From Candidatus Omnitrophota bacterium (GTDB lineage Bacteria > Omnitrophota > Omnitrophia > Omnitrophales > Aquincolibacteriaceae): a DNA stretch of 34,165 nucleotides. The notes beneath the pieces were generated by a model, which did not search any database, was not told the DNA's origin, and was given only the letters and a program-made list of their open reading frames with translations. Each line of letters starts with the position of its first letter. Position 1 is the stretch's first letter. Location of the stretch: positions 1-34,165 of the forward strand of contig JAQTOZ010000008.1 of assembly GCA_028713205.1 (NCBI GenBank), written 5' to 3'. This document shows, in pieces, positions 19,552 to 28,704 of this stretch. The position numbers were made by a program, and so were the translations under genes.

Positions 19552-19563
19552 TTCAGGAACTTC

Positions 19564-19588
19564 CGGCCCGCAATCTTTCCGCGGGCCG
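19564..19588. terminator. Terminator-like GC-rich hairpin downstream of the zinc-ribbon gene
   Basis: CGGCCCGC-aatctttcc-GCGGGCCG, 9 nt past the stop of the 54-aa ORF; the T-rich side lies on the + strand, so direction is uncertain. Confidence 0.45.
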
Positions 19589-19597
19589 ATGTTTCTT

Positions 19598-19762
19598 TTA
19601 ACGGCCGCCGTCTTTACGCTTTGAAAAACAATCTTTGCAATAAACGGGACGATCGCCACTCGGCTTAAAAGGAACCTCGCACTCTTTTTTGCAATCCGCG
19701 CAAGTCGCCTTGTGCATTTCCCTCGGACGCCCACCGAAATCTCCACCTGGTCTAAAACCCAT
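19598..19762 (-). CDS. Small zinc-ribbon protein (CxxC-x(n)-CxxC), 54 aa
   Basis: Not in the ORF track. Translation read from sequence: MGFRPGGDFGGRPREMHKATCADCKKECEVPFKPSGDRPVYCKDCFSKRKDGGR*; upstream GGAGGAG (19767-19775) as RBS. Confidence 0.88.
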   Translation of the reverse strand: MGFRPGGDFGGRPREMHKATCADCKKECEVPFKPSGDRPVYCKDCFSKRKDGGR

Positions 19763-19806
19763 ATTCTCCTCCTTTGTTGTGTTAACTAAATAGTAAACTC
19801 AGATTC

Positions 19807-20325
19807 CTAATTCTCCACAGCATGATCCAGCGCGGACATCACCAAAGGGTTGATTTTGGATGCATCCCCAAGGTTTTTCCGGATAATCCGCACCGTTTCA
19901 TTCAAGGTCATTTTCAACACGACCGCAAGTTCTCCGACGAGCCCATGGACGGAACGCTCCATGCGCCGGCGGTTCTTCAAATCCTTGACTGTCCTGTCTA
20001 CCCGCGAAAAGGAAAAGATCTCCTTGGCGAGATAGGAGGCTTCGTATTCAGAGCCCTCCGCAAGCGGAGCGCTATTGCCGTCTCCTAAATATTTCAGGAT
20101 CCCTTTGGCCTCCATGGTGGAAACGAGCGAATGAAAGCCGGAGGCCTGCACATTGACGGCGGGAATAATAAAACGCACTTTCGTCTTATTCGCGGAGCTC
20201 GGCTCCAAAGCATAAAACAGGACTTCTTTGCCGGCCTCGATTTGCCGCGTCAATTGTTTCACACGGCATAACCCATGCGCCGCGTGATAAAGCAAATTTC
20301 CTTGAACAATTTTCGTCTGAATCAT
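19807..20325 (-). CDS. CarD/CdnL family transcriptional regulator
   Basis: NLLYHAAHGLCRVKQLTRQIEAGKEVLFYALEP...VRFIIPAVNV, CarD/TRCF interaction domain, plus alpha-helical C-terminus. Confidence 0.85.
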   Translation of the reverse strand: MIQTKIVQGNLLYHAAHGLCRVKQLTRQIEAGKEVLFYALEPSSANKTKVRFIIPAVNVQASGFHSLVSTMEAKGILKYLGDGNSAPLAEGSEYEASYLAKEIFSFSRVDRTVKDLKNRRRMERSVHGLVGELAVVLKMTLNETVRIIRKNLGDASKINPLVMSALDHAVEN

Positions 20326-20427
20326 ACCGCTCTTTTCCGCATCATTTTTTTTGGCACACTGACATAATCACTTCTCTGACAGGGCGATTTCCCAAGTCTT
20401 TAGTTCTGGCCTACAGGTATGCACCGC

Positions 20428-20619
20428 TTAGGTGATCGAAGGCGGGTTTTGCTCGACCGTCTCTGTCGGAACACCGGAACTCTCCTGGCCTGGCAAAGCG
20501 TCCTGTGCTCTTTTCTGCAAACGTTTATTCCGCTTTTCTTCCTGTTTTTTCTTCCTCAATTCTTCTTTTCTTCTTTTGTCCCTCTGAAAATTCTGCCGCA
20601 TAGCCGTCCTTTTTGGCAA
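20428..20619 (-). CDS. Small Lys/Arg-rich charged helical protein
   Basis: MRQNFQRDKRRKEELRKKKQEEKRNKRLQKR charged helix; fits the intergenic space; no other signal. Confidence 0.45.
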   Translation of the reverse strand: MPKRTAMRQNFQRDKRRKEELRKKKQEEKRNKRLQKRAQDALPGQESSGVPTETVEQNPPSIT

Positions 20620-20714
20620 ACCCTTATTCCACGTTGTTGGCCCAGTTGGCCCATGGCTCAGCTTGCCGTTCGCATTAGCTTATCACGATATGTCACCAAA
20701 CCCTACACATTAAA

Positions 20715-20824
20715 TTAAGTTCCATCTGTCGCTGCCATTCTCACTTGCGGCCGGCCGAACGCCTTCAGATGGACAGCCCGTATTCTTTCGATGTCTTCTT
20801 TTTTTCCTCTCGGATGAGGATCAT
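20715..20824 (-). pseudogene. GNAT N-acetyltransferase N-terminal fragment (frameshifted, truncated)
   Basis: Minus-strand ATG gives MILIREEKK; after a shift at an A7 run the adjacent frame reads EDIERIRAVHLKAFGRPQ then a stop. Confidence 0.55.
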
Positions 20825-20887
20825 GGCTTCTTTCGATATCGATCGGACTATTTCATCCGACACAGGGCAAAAGACGACCGGATTGGA

Positions 20888-21682
20888 TCATGGATGGGTT
20901 CTTTCCTCAAAAAGCCTGGCGACGCGGGTCACCAGATCTCCGGGGAAAAACCGGACGAGGAAAACCAGAATCTTGTTGATCAGGCCTGGGACGACCACCG
21001 TTTTCCCCTTCAGAAAACCCTGGTAGCCGGCTTTGGCGACCGATAAAGCGCCCATCATGATGAACTCTTCGCGGATATTTTGCGTATCGGTCCGAGTCTG
21101 AAAATCGGTTCGCGTCGGACCGGGACATAGCGCCGTGACGGTTACACCGGTGTCCTTCAGCTCATTGGCCAAAGCCTCCGAAAAATGTAAAACATAGGCC
21201 TTGCTGGCAAAATAACATGCCATCAAAGGGCCCGGCTGAAATGCCGCCACGGATGCCACATTCAATATTTTCCCTTTCCGGCTTTTGATCATCGGAAGGA
21301 CCAAGTGGGTCAGACCAGTTAACGACAGGATATTGAGCTGCAAGGCATCCAATTGCTCTTTTAAATTGCTCTCGGCAAACGGGCCGTAAATGCCGGTCCC
21401 GGCGTTATTGACCAGCATATCGATCGGGAGGGAGGCGCGTTGAAGTTCTTCGTAGATTTCCATCGGGGCCGAAGACCGTGCCAGGTCTTTTTCGATGACC
21501 TTCACGGAAATCCCGTGGCGGCGGATCAACTCATCGGCAAGCTGCGTCAGTTTCGGTTTATTTCTCGCCACCAAAATCAGACGGCAATGATCCTGCGCAA
21601 ACAATTTCGCAAGTTCAAGGCCGATTCCCGTCGACGCCCCCGTGATCAGGACCGTGCGATCAGCCGGGCAAAATGCCGACAT
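20888..21682 (-). CDS. Short-chain dehydrogenase/reductase (SDR)
   Basis: Start refined to MSAFCPADR; TVLITGASTGIGLELA, NNAGTG, NVASVAAFQPGPLMACYFASKAYV. Confidence 0.93.
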   Translation of the reverse strand: MSAFCPADRTVLITGASTGIGLELAKLFAQDHCRLILVARNKPKLTQLADELIRRHGISVKVIEKDLARSSAPMEIYEELQRASLPIDMLVNNAGTGIYGPFAESNLKEQLDALQLNILSLTGLTHLVLPMIKSRKGKILNVASVAAFQPGPLMACYFASKAYVLHFSEALANELKDTGVTVTALCPGPTRTDFQTRTDTQNIREEFIMMGALSVAKAGYQGFLKGKTVVVPGLINKILVFLVRFFPGDLVTRVARLFEERTHP

Positions 21683-22874
21683 GCTTTGCCACCTTCTCAA
21701 ACGCGGTTATGGCAAATTCGAGTTGATCAAAGCTGTGTCCGGAAGTAATGGTCGCCCGGATCCGGCTGCTGCCGGACGGAACGGCCGGGCTCAGAACCGG
21801 CAAAACAAAAACGCCTTCATCCTTCAAAGCCTTCGCCATGATCAGGGCCCTTTCATCGTCGCCGATAATGATCGGCACGATCGGCGTTTGAAGGTTCGCG
21901 GTGGGAAAACCGCGCTTCGCCAGACCCTGAATGAAATAGTTCGTATTGTCACGGAGTTTTTTCACCCGTTCGGGTTCTGCCGCGATGACTTCAAAGGAAG
22001 CTTTTGCGGCCGCAACCAACGCCGGCGGCAACGCCGCGGAAAAAATAAAAGACCGTGCGGTATGTTTGAGATAAGTAATCAACTTCGAACTGCCGGCGAT
22101 ATAGCCGCCGAGACTGGAAATGGCTTTGCTGAGAGTGCCCATCCGGACACCGATGGCATCCCGGTCATCGATTCCGAAATGCTCTTCAATGCCATGCCCG
22201 GTTTCTCCCAAGACGCCCGTGGCATGGGCTTCATCCACCATCAGTATCGCATCATATTTGCGCGAAAGCCGGATGACTTCCGGCAAGTTGACGATATCCC
22301 CTTCCATGCTGAAGACCGCGTCGACGACAATCAGCTTCCCGCAATTTTTAGGCGCTTCCGCCAATACTTTTTCGAGATCTTCCATGTCGTTGTGTTCATA
22401 CCGGACAAACTTCGCGCGGGAAAGCGCGCAACCGTCCATAATGCTCGCGTGGTTGAGCTTGTCACAAATGACCACGTCATTTCTTCCGGCCAACGCGGAA
22501 ATCGTTCCCAGATTGGTCACATACCCGCTGGGGAAAACCATGGCTTCATCGGTTTTTTTAAATTGAGCGATCGTTTTCTCAAGCTCTGTGTGTATCCTCG
22601 TTGTGCCGGAAAGAAAACGCGCGCCTTGTGTACCGGTACCAAACTCGGTCAGTGCCGATTGGGCGGCCTGCCGGACCTTCGGATGATTCAACAAATCGAG
22701 ATAGGCGTAGGATGAGAGCTGCAGCAGCTGATGCCCATCAATGGTAACGTAACCGTCGCGTATTTCATCTGCAATTTGCATGTACGGATAAATGCCACTT
22801 TCCTTACCCGCTCGTATCCGTTCATTGATCTGCTCCATGCGAGCGTAAATGGGATTCCCGAGACGCTGAGTCAT
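21660..22874 (-). CDS. Alpha-oxoamine synthase family PLP enzyme (KAPA synthase / glycine C-acetyltransferase / serine palmitoyltransferase-like)
   Basis: 404 aa; FGTGTQGARFLSGT, DKLNHASIMDGC, VDEAHATGVLGETGHG, GTLSKAISSLGGYIAGS (PLP Lys), RSFIFSAALPPA. Confidence 0.92.
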   Translation of the reverse strand: MTQRLGNPIYARMEQINERIRAGKESGIYPYMQIADEIRDGYVTIDGHQLLQLSSYAYLDLLNHPKVRQAAQSALTEFGTGTQGARFLSGTTRIHTELEKTIAQFKKTDEAMVFPSGYVTNLGTISALAGRNDVVICDKLNHASIMDGCALSRAKFVRYEHNDMEDLEKVLAEAPKNCGKLIVVDAVFSMEGDIVNLPEVIRLSRKYDAILMVDEAHATGVLGETGHGIEEHFGIDDRDAIGVRMGTLSKAISSLGGYIAGSSKLITYLKHTARSFIFSAALPPALVAAAKASFEVIAAEPERVKKLRDNTNYFIQGLAKRGFPTANLQTPIVPIIIGDDERALIMAKALKDEGVFVLPVLSPAVPSGSSRIRATITSGHSFDQLEFAITAFEKVAKHVGILPG

Positions 22875-23273
22875 GTTTGGTCCTTTATGGCTATGCCTTA
22901 GGTTAAAAAAAGCGATCTTGGAACTGTCCGATTTAAAAATAAAGAATACTACTCCGGAGCGGAAGCTTCAAGAATTATAAAGCGCCGTGTCCAGCCGATT
23001 CGGTTTCTGCGTCTCCGGTATCCGCGAAACTTTCCGGAATAAAAAAAGATGCCATCGCGCGCTTCGGGTATTAAGAACCTCCGGATTCATTCGTAAAAAA
23101 ATCCGGGATCATTTCCGAAGGGCTGTCCGCGCGTTCATCGATCATAAAAGATCGTCAGATGATCCGAACGCAGGAATGAACGGGACTCCCTCCCGGCAGC
23201 AGAAAATGGCCGAATGATCACAAGCTGTATTTGCGGCGGGCTTGTCCTTTGGGGAAGTGCCCGGAAAACTCGG

Positions 23274-24224
23274 TTATTCTTTAGACGGAAGATAGGGACA
23301 TTTTTGTGATGCGGCAAGGATCGCGCAACTTTCATCGCAGGGGATGATCCGCGCGGTCGCTTCGCACCCGGGGATATTGTTACGCAGGTCTTTTTCGATT
23401 TCGCTCGAGATCCGGTGCGCTTCGGGGAAAGACATCCGGCACGGCAACACCACGTCGCACTCCACGAATTTTTTCCGACCGGAACTCCGGCTGCGGATAT
23501 CGCGGAATTCACAGCACTGCCCCATATATTTCCCGAGCTGTTTGATGACTTCCATTTTGCTCCCTTCTTCCAGGGAAGCGTCCAGGAGCTTTAAGAAAGC
23601 GTGACGGCTCATCTCGAAGGAAGGCACGGTGATCCAAATGCTGACGATGAGAGTGGCCACAGGGTCCAAATACATCGTCCACGGTCTCAAAAAGGTCGGC
23701 GCCAAAAGGATCGCAAGCAGGAAGGCCCCGGCAATCGTCAGGGAAATAAAACCTTCCAGGCGGTAATGGATCCCTTCCGCGCGAACCGCCGGAGAGGCGC
23801 AAATCTTTGCCATCGAAAGGATCCAGGCCGAACCTAAAAAGTTTACAATCACGCTGATGATACTGAAGCCAAAACCCAGCCAAGGCATGGTTATTTCCGA
23901 GGTGTGGGCAAGATGAAGGACAGCCTGGACTGACATTACCAGTGCAATCCCGATCAGGACAATCCCCTCAAGGGCTTCGCAGACATGCTCGATCTTCCCG
24001 TACCCGTAATTATGAGCAAGGTCCGCCGGCCGGTTGGAGACCTTGACCGAGTAATAGAAAATGACGGAAACAATAAGCCCGACTACGGTAATGCCGAGAT
24101 CGGTTGCGATGGCCAGCGAATGGACAAGAAGCAACGCCGTGAGTTTGACGGTAAACAACACGATGTTCCCGAACAAACTGATCTGCGCGGCTTTGAACAT
24201 CGCCACCTGTTTGGATCCTTTCAT
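23274..24224 (-). CDS. Cation diffusion facilitator (CDF) family transporter
   Basis: 316 aa; six TM-like segments; SLAIATDLGITVVGL, PADLAHNYGYGKIEHVCEALEG; Cys-containing C-terminal tail. Confidence 0.9.
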   Translation of the reverse strand: MKGSKQVAMFKAAQISLFGNIVLFTVKLTALLLVHSLAIATDLGITVVGLIVSVIFYYSVKVSNRPADLAHNYGYGKIEHVCEALEGIVLIGIALVMSVQAVLHLAHTSEITMPWLGFGFSIISVIVNFLGSAWILSMAKICASPAVRAEGIHYRLEGFISLTIAGAFLLAILLAPTFLRPWTMYLDPVATLIVSIWITVPSFEMSRHAFLKLLDASLEEGSKMEVIKQLGKYMGQCCEFRDIRSRSSGRKKFVECDVVLPCRMSFPEAHRISSEIEKDLRNNIPGCEATARIIPCDESCAILAASQKCPYLPSKE

Positions 24225-24278
24225 CCCGGATCAACCTTTCTTTTTTAGAAACACGTGATTTAAAAATGAAGGGGTATT

Positions 24279-25781
24279 TTAACGGATTTTTTTACCCGGC
24301 GGCTTTTTATCTTCAACGGCATTCAAAATGGCCTTGACCACGCCCAGATCCTTTTTGCTCACAAGCACCAAAACGACATCCCCTTCTTCGAGAAGGGTAT
24401 CCCCTTTCACGACAATGAACTTGTCTCCCCGGCCGACAAGGACGGCCAAACTATCCTTCGGAAAATCTAAATCATAAATTTTTTTTCCGGCGGCCGCACC
24501 CGCGTAGGGCACCATAAACTCCACCAGATCGGCATCGACACCTTCGTGCTGCTCGAACTCGATGGGATAACGGGTCCGCCGCTGCAAGGGGGCATGCACC
24601 CCAAGCCATTTGGACACGATCGGAATGCTGGACCCCTGAATAAGGACCGAAACAAGGACCACGAAGAAAACAACGTCAAAAATAAGTTCGGAATTTGAGA
24701 CCTTCGCAAGCAAAGGGAAAGTGGCCAACACAATCGGCGCCGCCCCCCGAAGCCCCACCCATGCTATCATGAGCTTCTCCCTGAATGCGTCAAACGGCAG
24801 GCACATAAAAACACCAATGGGTCTTGCCACAAAAAAAAGGACCAGGGCGGTCGCGATACCTCCCACCGCAATCGGCAGGAGTTTCGAAGGAAAGACAAGC
24901 AGCCCCAATGTCACAAACATGGTGATTTGCATCAGCCAGGCCAACCCGCCGTGAAAACGTACCAGGCTTCTTTTATAGAAAAAGTCCTTCCTGGAGAGCA
25001 AAAGCCCGGTCAGGTAAACCGCAAGGAATCCGTTCCCTCCGGCCGTCTCCGCGACGGCATAAGCAAGCAACGCAACGGAAAAAGAAAGCGCCACATACAG
25101 GCCTTCATATTCCAACCGCAAACGATTGATACCCCATAACAGAACTCCCGCAAAAATCCAGCCCGAGGCAAAACCGAGGGCCATTTGCTTGAAAAACATT
25201 CCCAGCAAAGAGGACCAGGGCATGCCCGGATTCTGGATCAAGTAGATCAACCCGACGGTCAAAAAAACAGCCATCGGATCATTGCTCCCGGATTCCAATT
25301 CCAAGAGAGGCCGAAGCCGTCCTTTCAAGCTGATGTTTTTCGACCGCAAAATAGAAAAAACCGCAGCGGCATCTGTGGACGAAATGATCGCCCCGAGCAA
25401 AAGCCCTTCCTTGATGGATATCCTGAACATCCAGGATGCAAAAGTCCCGACAACAAACGCGGTGATCAGAACACCCGCCGTGGAAAGTGTGATCCCTTTA
25501 ACAAAAACGCGCTTGGCCTCCTGAAAATCGGTTTCCAAACCGCCGGAGAAAAGAATAAAAGAAAGCGCAATCACTCCGATCATTTTGGCCAATACCGCGT
25601 TGTCAAAATAGATACCGCCGATCCCTTCGGAGCCGGCCAGCATGCCGATGGCGAGAAACAGAGCGAGAGAGGGAATGCTGAATCGGTCCGAAAGCTTGCT
25701 TGAAAGGACGCTCAAAAACAAGAGCAGCGCACCGATCAGCAGAATGTGCTCGACGGCAATACTCCAAGAAACATTGAACAC
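24279..25781 (-). CDS. Cation/proton antiporter, CvrA/NhaP2-like with C-terminal RCK_C (TrkA-C) domain
   Basis: 500 aa; FLAIGMLAGSEGIGGI, GAIISSTDAAAVFSILRS, ELESGSNDPMAVFLTV, AWVGLRGAAPIVLATFP; C-term FIVVKGDTLLEEGDVVLVLV. Confidence 0.94.
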   Translation of the reverse strand: MFNVSWSIAVEHILLIGALLLFLSVLSSKLSDRFSIPSLALFLAIGMLAGSEGIGGIYFDNAVLAKMIGVIALSFILFSGGLETDFQEAKRVFVKGITLSTAGVLITAFVVGTFASWMFRISIKEGLLLGAIISSTDAAAVFSILRSKNISLKGRLRPLLELESGSNDPMAVFLTVGLIYLIQNPGMPWSSLLGMFFKQMALGFASGWIFAGVLLWGINRLRLEYEGLYVALSFSVALLAYAVAETAGGNGFLAVYLTGLLLSRKDFFYKRSLVRFHGGLAWLMQITMFVTLGLLVFPSKLLPIAVGGIATALVLFFVARPIGVFMCLPFDAFREKLMIAWVGLRGAAPIVLATFPLLAKVSNSELIFDVVFFVVLVSVLIQGSSIPIVSKWLGVHAPLQRRTRYPIEFEQHEGVDADLVEFMVPYAGAAAGKKIYDLDFPKDSLAVLVGRGDKFIVVKGDTLLEEGDVVLVLVSKKDLGVVKAILNAVEDKKPPGKKIR

Positions 25782-25943
25782 GGTGCATCCTCCGGAAACG
25801 AGCCTTTAGATGAGGCCTTTGCCCTTCATGATTTGATCATCATAATTTCAAATCAGTTATCTGTCAAAAGCAAACAATGACACAACCATGAAAAACATCC
25901 GGCTTTTCGATCCGGACTTCCCCGGGGCACACGGAGTCCCTTT

Positions 25944-26462
25944 TTAGCTTGAGGGTATCTTGATAGCGCCTGTCTCAATCCGGCGGGCAAAAACACGCAG
26001 CGATAACCCCACCCCGCTTAAGAGGATTGGGATCAATCCCAATAAAATCCCCACGGGCGAATAGGATCGATCGAGTACGGCGTCGCCCGGTTTTTTGGGA
26101 TTCACATAGCAAACCGTTTTCTTGTCTTTCGGATAGGCATCCGCCATTTTCCTGGCCTTTGAATAATCGGAGGTTGTGGTAGAAAAGGGACGGATGATAC
26201 TTGAATCATAGGTCTCATTGTTGACATGATAATGATACGTAACACGGGGCGCGTACATCATCCGGCGTGGTTTTCGGACGCTCCGTGAGTGCTGGATGAC
26301 TTCGCTGGCGGCAATCGTGCACGCTGTTTCATTCCAGGTTTTGACACTCGCGTACTTGACAATGCCGGGAACAACAAGCCACAGAAAGAGCAAAAGAGAA
26401 AACAGGATGACGAGATTGCCGAACCAACGAATTGTTTTTGCGATATTCTCTGTTGTTTGCAT
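25944..26462 (-). CDS. DUF3592-type membrane protein
   Basis: Start refined to MQTTENIAKTIRW; VTYHYHVNNETYDSS, TVCYVNPKKPGDAVLDRSYSPVGILLGLIPIL. Confidence 0.75.
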   Translation of the reverse strand: MQTTENIAKTIRWFGNLVILFSLLLFLWLVVPGIVKYASVKTWNETACTIAASEVIQHSRSVRKPRRMMYAPRVTYHYHVNNETYDSSIIRPFSTTTSDYSKARKMADAYPKDKKTVCYVNPKKPGDAVLDRSYSPVGILLGLIPILLSGVGLSLRVFARRIETGAIKIPSS

Positions 26463-26651
26463 ACTCCACCCCGGGTCAGTCCCAAAAAGGGCACACGAGG
26501 CTATGGCGCCCCTCAAAAAAGTTATCGGCGCTATCCTCGCAGGTTCCCCGCGGCACCCAATGGCGCCGGCATCAAGATGCCTTCATTCTCCTGGTCCGAA
26601 ACCAACAATCTCAGAAATTCGGGCGATTTGTTCCTTCGATAATTCATCCCG

Positions 26652-27338
26652 TCATTTCATCAACGGTTCTTTCTTTACGTCCGGGACAGGAATCGCATCT
26701 TCCAGACGCAAAAAATGCCGCAATCCGGACAATTCTTTTTCGGTGTCTTGGACAAAACTCTCATATTTCAAAACCGCGAGCTTGTCGCCCAGCGCGGTCT
26801 GCAGATACGACATCTGCCGATGATGCGCAAGCCATCTGAGGGCCCCTTGTGAAACAAACGGTAACTGTTCATACCCCGCGGCAATCTCCTGAGTGATACC
26901 CAGAAATTGATTCGGAATCGGATACTTGCGCCACCGCTTATGCCAACGCGCCCCCCCCTTGTGCTTCATCATACTCGCGATCGTGGCAAACGGGTCCCTT
27001 TCGATGCCCACGAATTGTGCGTTGGGGAAAGTTTTGTGTAAATCCTCGGCAAGCCATAGATTCGGGTGACTTTTATCTAAATACCTGCGCGGCACCGACC
27101 TCATCATTTCGTATTTATACTGTCGGATAAGTCTTGGAAACAACTTCTTCCGGGTCCCGGGATTCAACGCCATGGTCAATACCCACCGAAACATCGGGTT
27201 TTTCTCAATCGTAGCCCGAATCGACAGATACCCTCCGAGCGCATAACCCACCAAGTGTGTTCCGGATCGGCGTGATCCCAGAACAAAAATGGGATTTTGG
27301 AACTCTGTCTTGAATAAGACCCTGGGCTTTTTAAACAC
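26652..27338 (-). CDS. Sulfotransferase family protein
   Basis: PIFVLGSRRSGTHLVGYAL (5'-PSB loop), FVGIERDPFATIASMM (3'-PB motif). Confidence 0.85.
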   Translation of the reverse strand: MFKKPRVLFKTEFQNPIFVLGSRRSGTHLVGYALGGYLSIRATIEKNPMFRWVLTMALNPGTRKKLFPRLIRQYKYEMMRSVPRRYLDKSHPNLWLAEDLHKTFPNAQFVGIERDPFATIASMMKHKGGARWHKRWRKYPIPNQFLGITQEIAAGYEQLPFVSQGALRWLAHHRQMSYLQTALGDKLAVLKYESFVQDTEKELSGLRHFLRLEDAIPVPDVKKEPLMK

Positions 27339-27497
27339 GTTTCCTTTTCAACCCGCAGTGATTTTAAAGTTTCCCGGCTGACGAAGATAAAACCGCCGCC
27401 CGATTATATCAACGCCTTCCGATTGATAATCCCCCACACGGCACATCCGGCCAGGAATCCTGACCGGGCCAATCTCTCTTGAGACCGTCCCTCAAAA

Positions 27498-28643
27498 CTA
27501 AAACGAAAAAACCACTTTCCCGCCGATCATATGTGTGCCGAGATTTTCATGCTCCTGAATATTGGTTTCGGAATTTTGAACGGTTTTCAAATCGGCCGAA
27601 ACCACGGGATTTTCGATACCGGATAACCAGAGCCATTGGTCAAACTGGTAAAAAAAACTCAGGGTCGCCCATCGGGTCATCTTGTAGCCTAACTCGATCT
27701 GACTTGAGAAATGAGACGTGTATTTGCTGTCACTGTCGCGCATCGAAATCCGTTCATTCAGGTCCGCAAAATTAAATCCCCCACCCATCATGCCGCTGCC
27801 ATGGACAATTTCTTGAGATGCCGTGAGGCGGCCCGCATTCAAAAAACCCCCAAAAACCTGCTCGAAGGACAGGAATATCTTTTTACACAATTCCAGATGC
27901 CCCAGAAAACCCAAGCGTCCCCCAAACAGGTTTTCTGCCAGTTTCTCATCCGTCGTGGAGGAAGTCGGTCCCCCGTTTACGGCATTGGTCCCCCAAGTGT
28001 TCAACCGGAAATCCTGAAAAAAACGGACAAAGGAAGGCCCCGCGAAAAGATCGAAACGGAAGCGGTTTTTTTCAAGCAGATGGTAGGTCCCGCGAAAAGA
28101 AATATCGTAGTAATGAAGCGTGTAATCAAACTTGGCCGCGCTGGCCCGCGTTTGAAGCGCTATCGGGCTGGCGCTGACAAAATATCCGAAGGATTGATCC
28201 GTCGCATGCGCCCGCCCGTCAATGAAGCCCACGAGGGTGAGTTGCCCCGCCCCGACGGCGGGCAAATTATCTTTTGTCTGGGTATTGGCGGAAAAAGACT
28301 GGGAGAAGGACAGCTGGTAATCAAATTTCTTACCGGGCAATGTCGCCGTAATTTCATACCCCCCGCCCCAATCGTCACGGTTAAAGGACAGCGGTTCTTC
28401 CCGGCCGGGAAGCCCGCGGATGACGACATCGCCCCACTCCCCGGTATTGGCAATTTTGAAATTCCGTGAACGGTCAAAGTGAATGCCGCCTCCGTCAACA
28501 TCGACAATAATTTTTGCTGCCGCCGGCGGCGTTTGGCTGATTGAAGGGGGGAGTTCTTGGGAAACAGCCAACTGCGCAAAACTGCCCCCCATCCAAAGGA
28601 ACATCAGCAAAAACGCAAGATGACGAAAATGACAGTGCTTCAT
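27498..28643 (-). CDS. Outer-membrane beta-barrel protein
   Basis: Start refined to MKHCHFRHLAF (signal peptide); alternating beta pattern; C-terminal GGKVVFSF ending in Phe. Confidence 0.75.
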   Translation of the reverse strand: MKHCHFRHLAFLLMFLWMGGSFAQLAVSQELPPSISQTPPAAAKIIVDVDGGGIHFDRSRNFKIANTGEWGDVVIRGLPGREEPLSFNRDDWGGGYEITATLPGKKFDYQLSFSQSFSANTQTKDNLPAVGAGQLTLVGFIDGRAHATDQSFGYFVSASPIALQTRASAAKFDYTLHYYDISFRGTYHLLEKNRFRFDLFAGPSFVRFFQDFRLNTWGTNAVNGGPTSSTTDEKLAENLFGGRLGFLGHLELCKKIFLSFEQVFGGFLNAGRLTASQEIVHGSGMMGGGFNFADLNERISMRDSDSKYTSHFSSQIELGYKMTRWATLSFFYQFDQWLWLSGIENPVVSADLKTVQNSETNIQEHENLGTHMIGGKVVFSF

Positions 28644-28704
28644 AGTGCCTTGAACCCGTTGAGGGTATCGTCCGTTCAAGCCTTGGGCTTGACGACACCT
28701 TTTG

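Noticed and set aside
21642-22715. 357-aa plus-strand ORF
   Set aside because: Antisense to the oxoamine synthase with conserved motifs; no recognisable domain.
23135-23512. 125-aa minus-strand ORF overlapping the CDF gene 3' end
   Set aside because: Out-of-frame overlap with the CDF transporter C-terminus and low-quality composition.
27711-28469. 252-aa plus-strand ORF
   Set aside because: Antisense to the outer-membrane barrel gene; basic, shadow-like composition.
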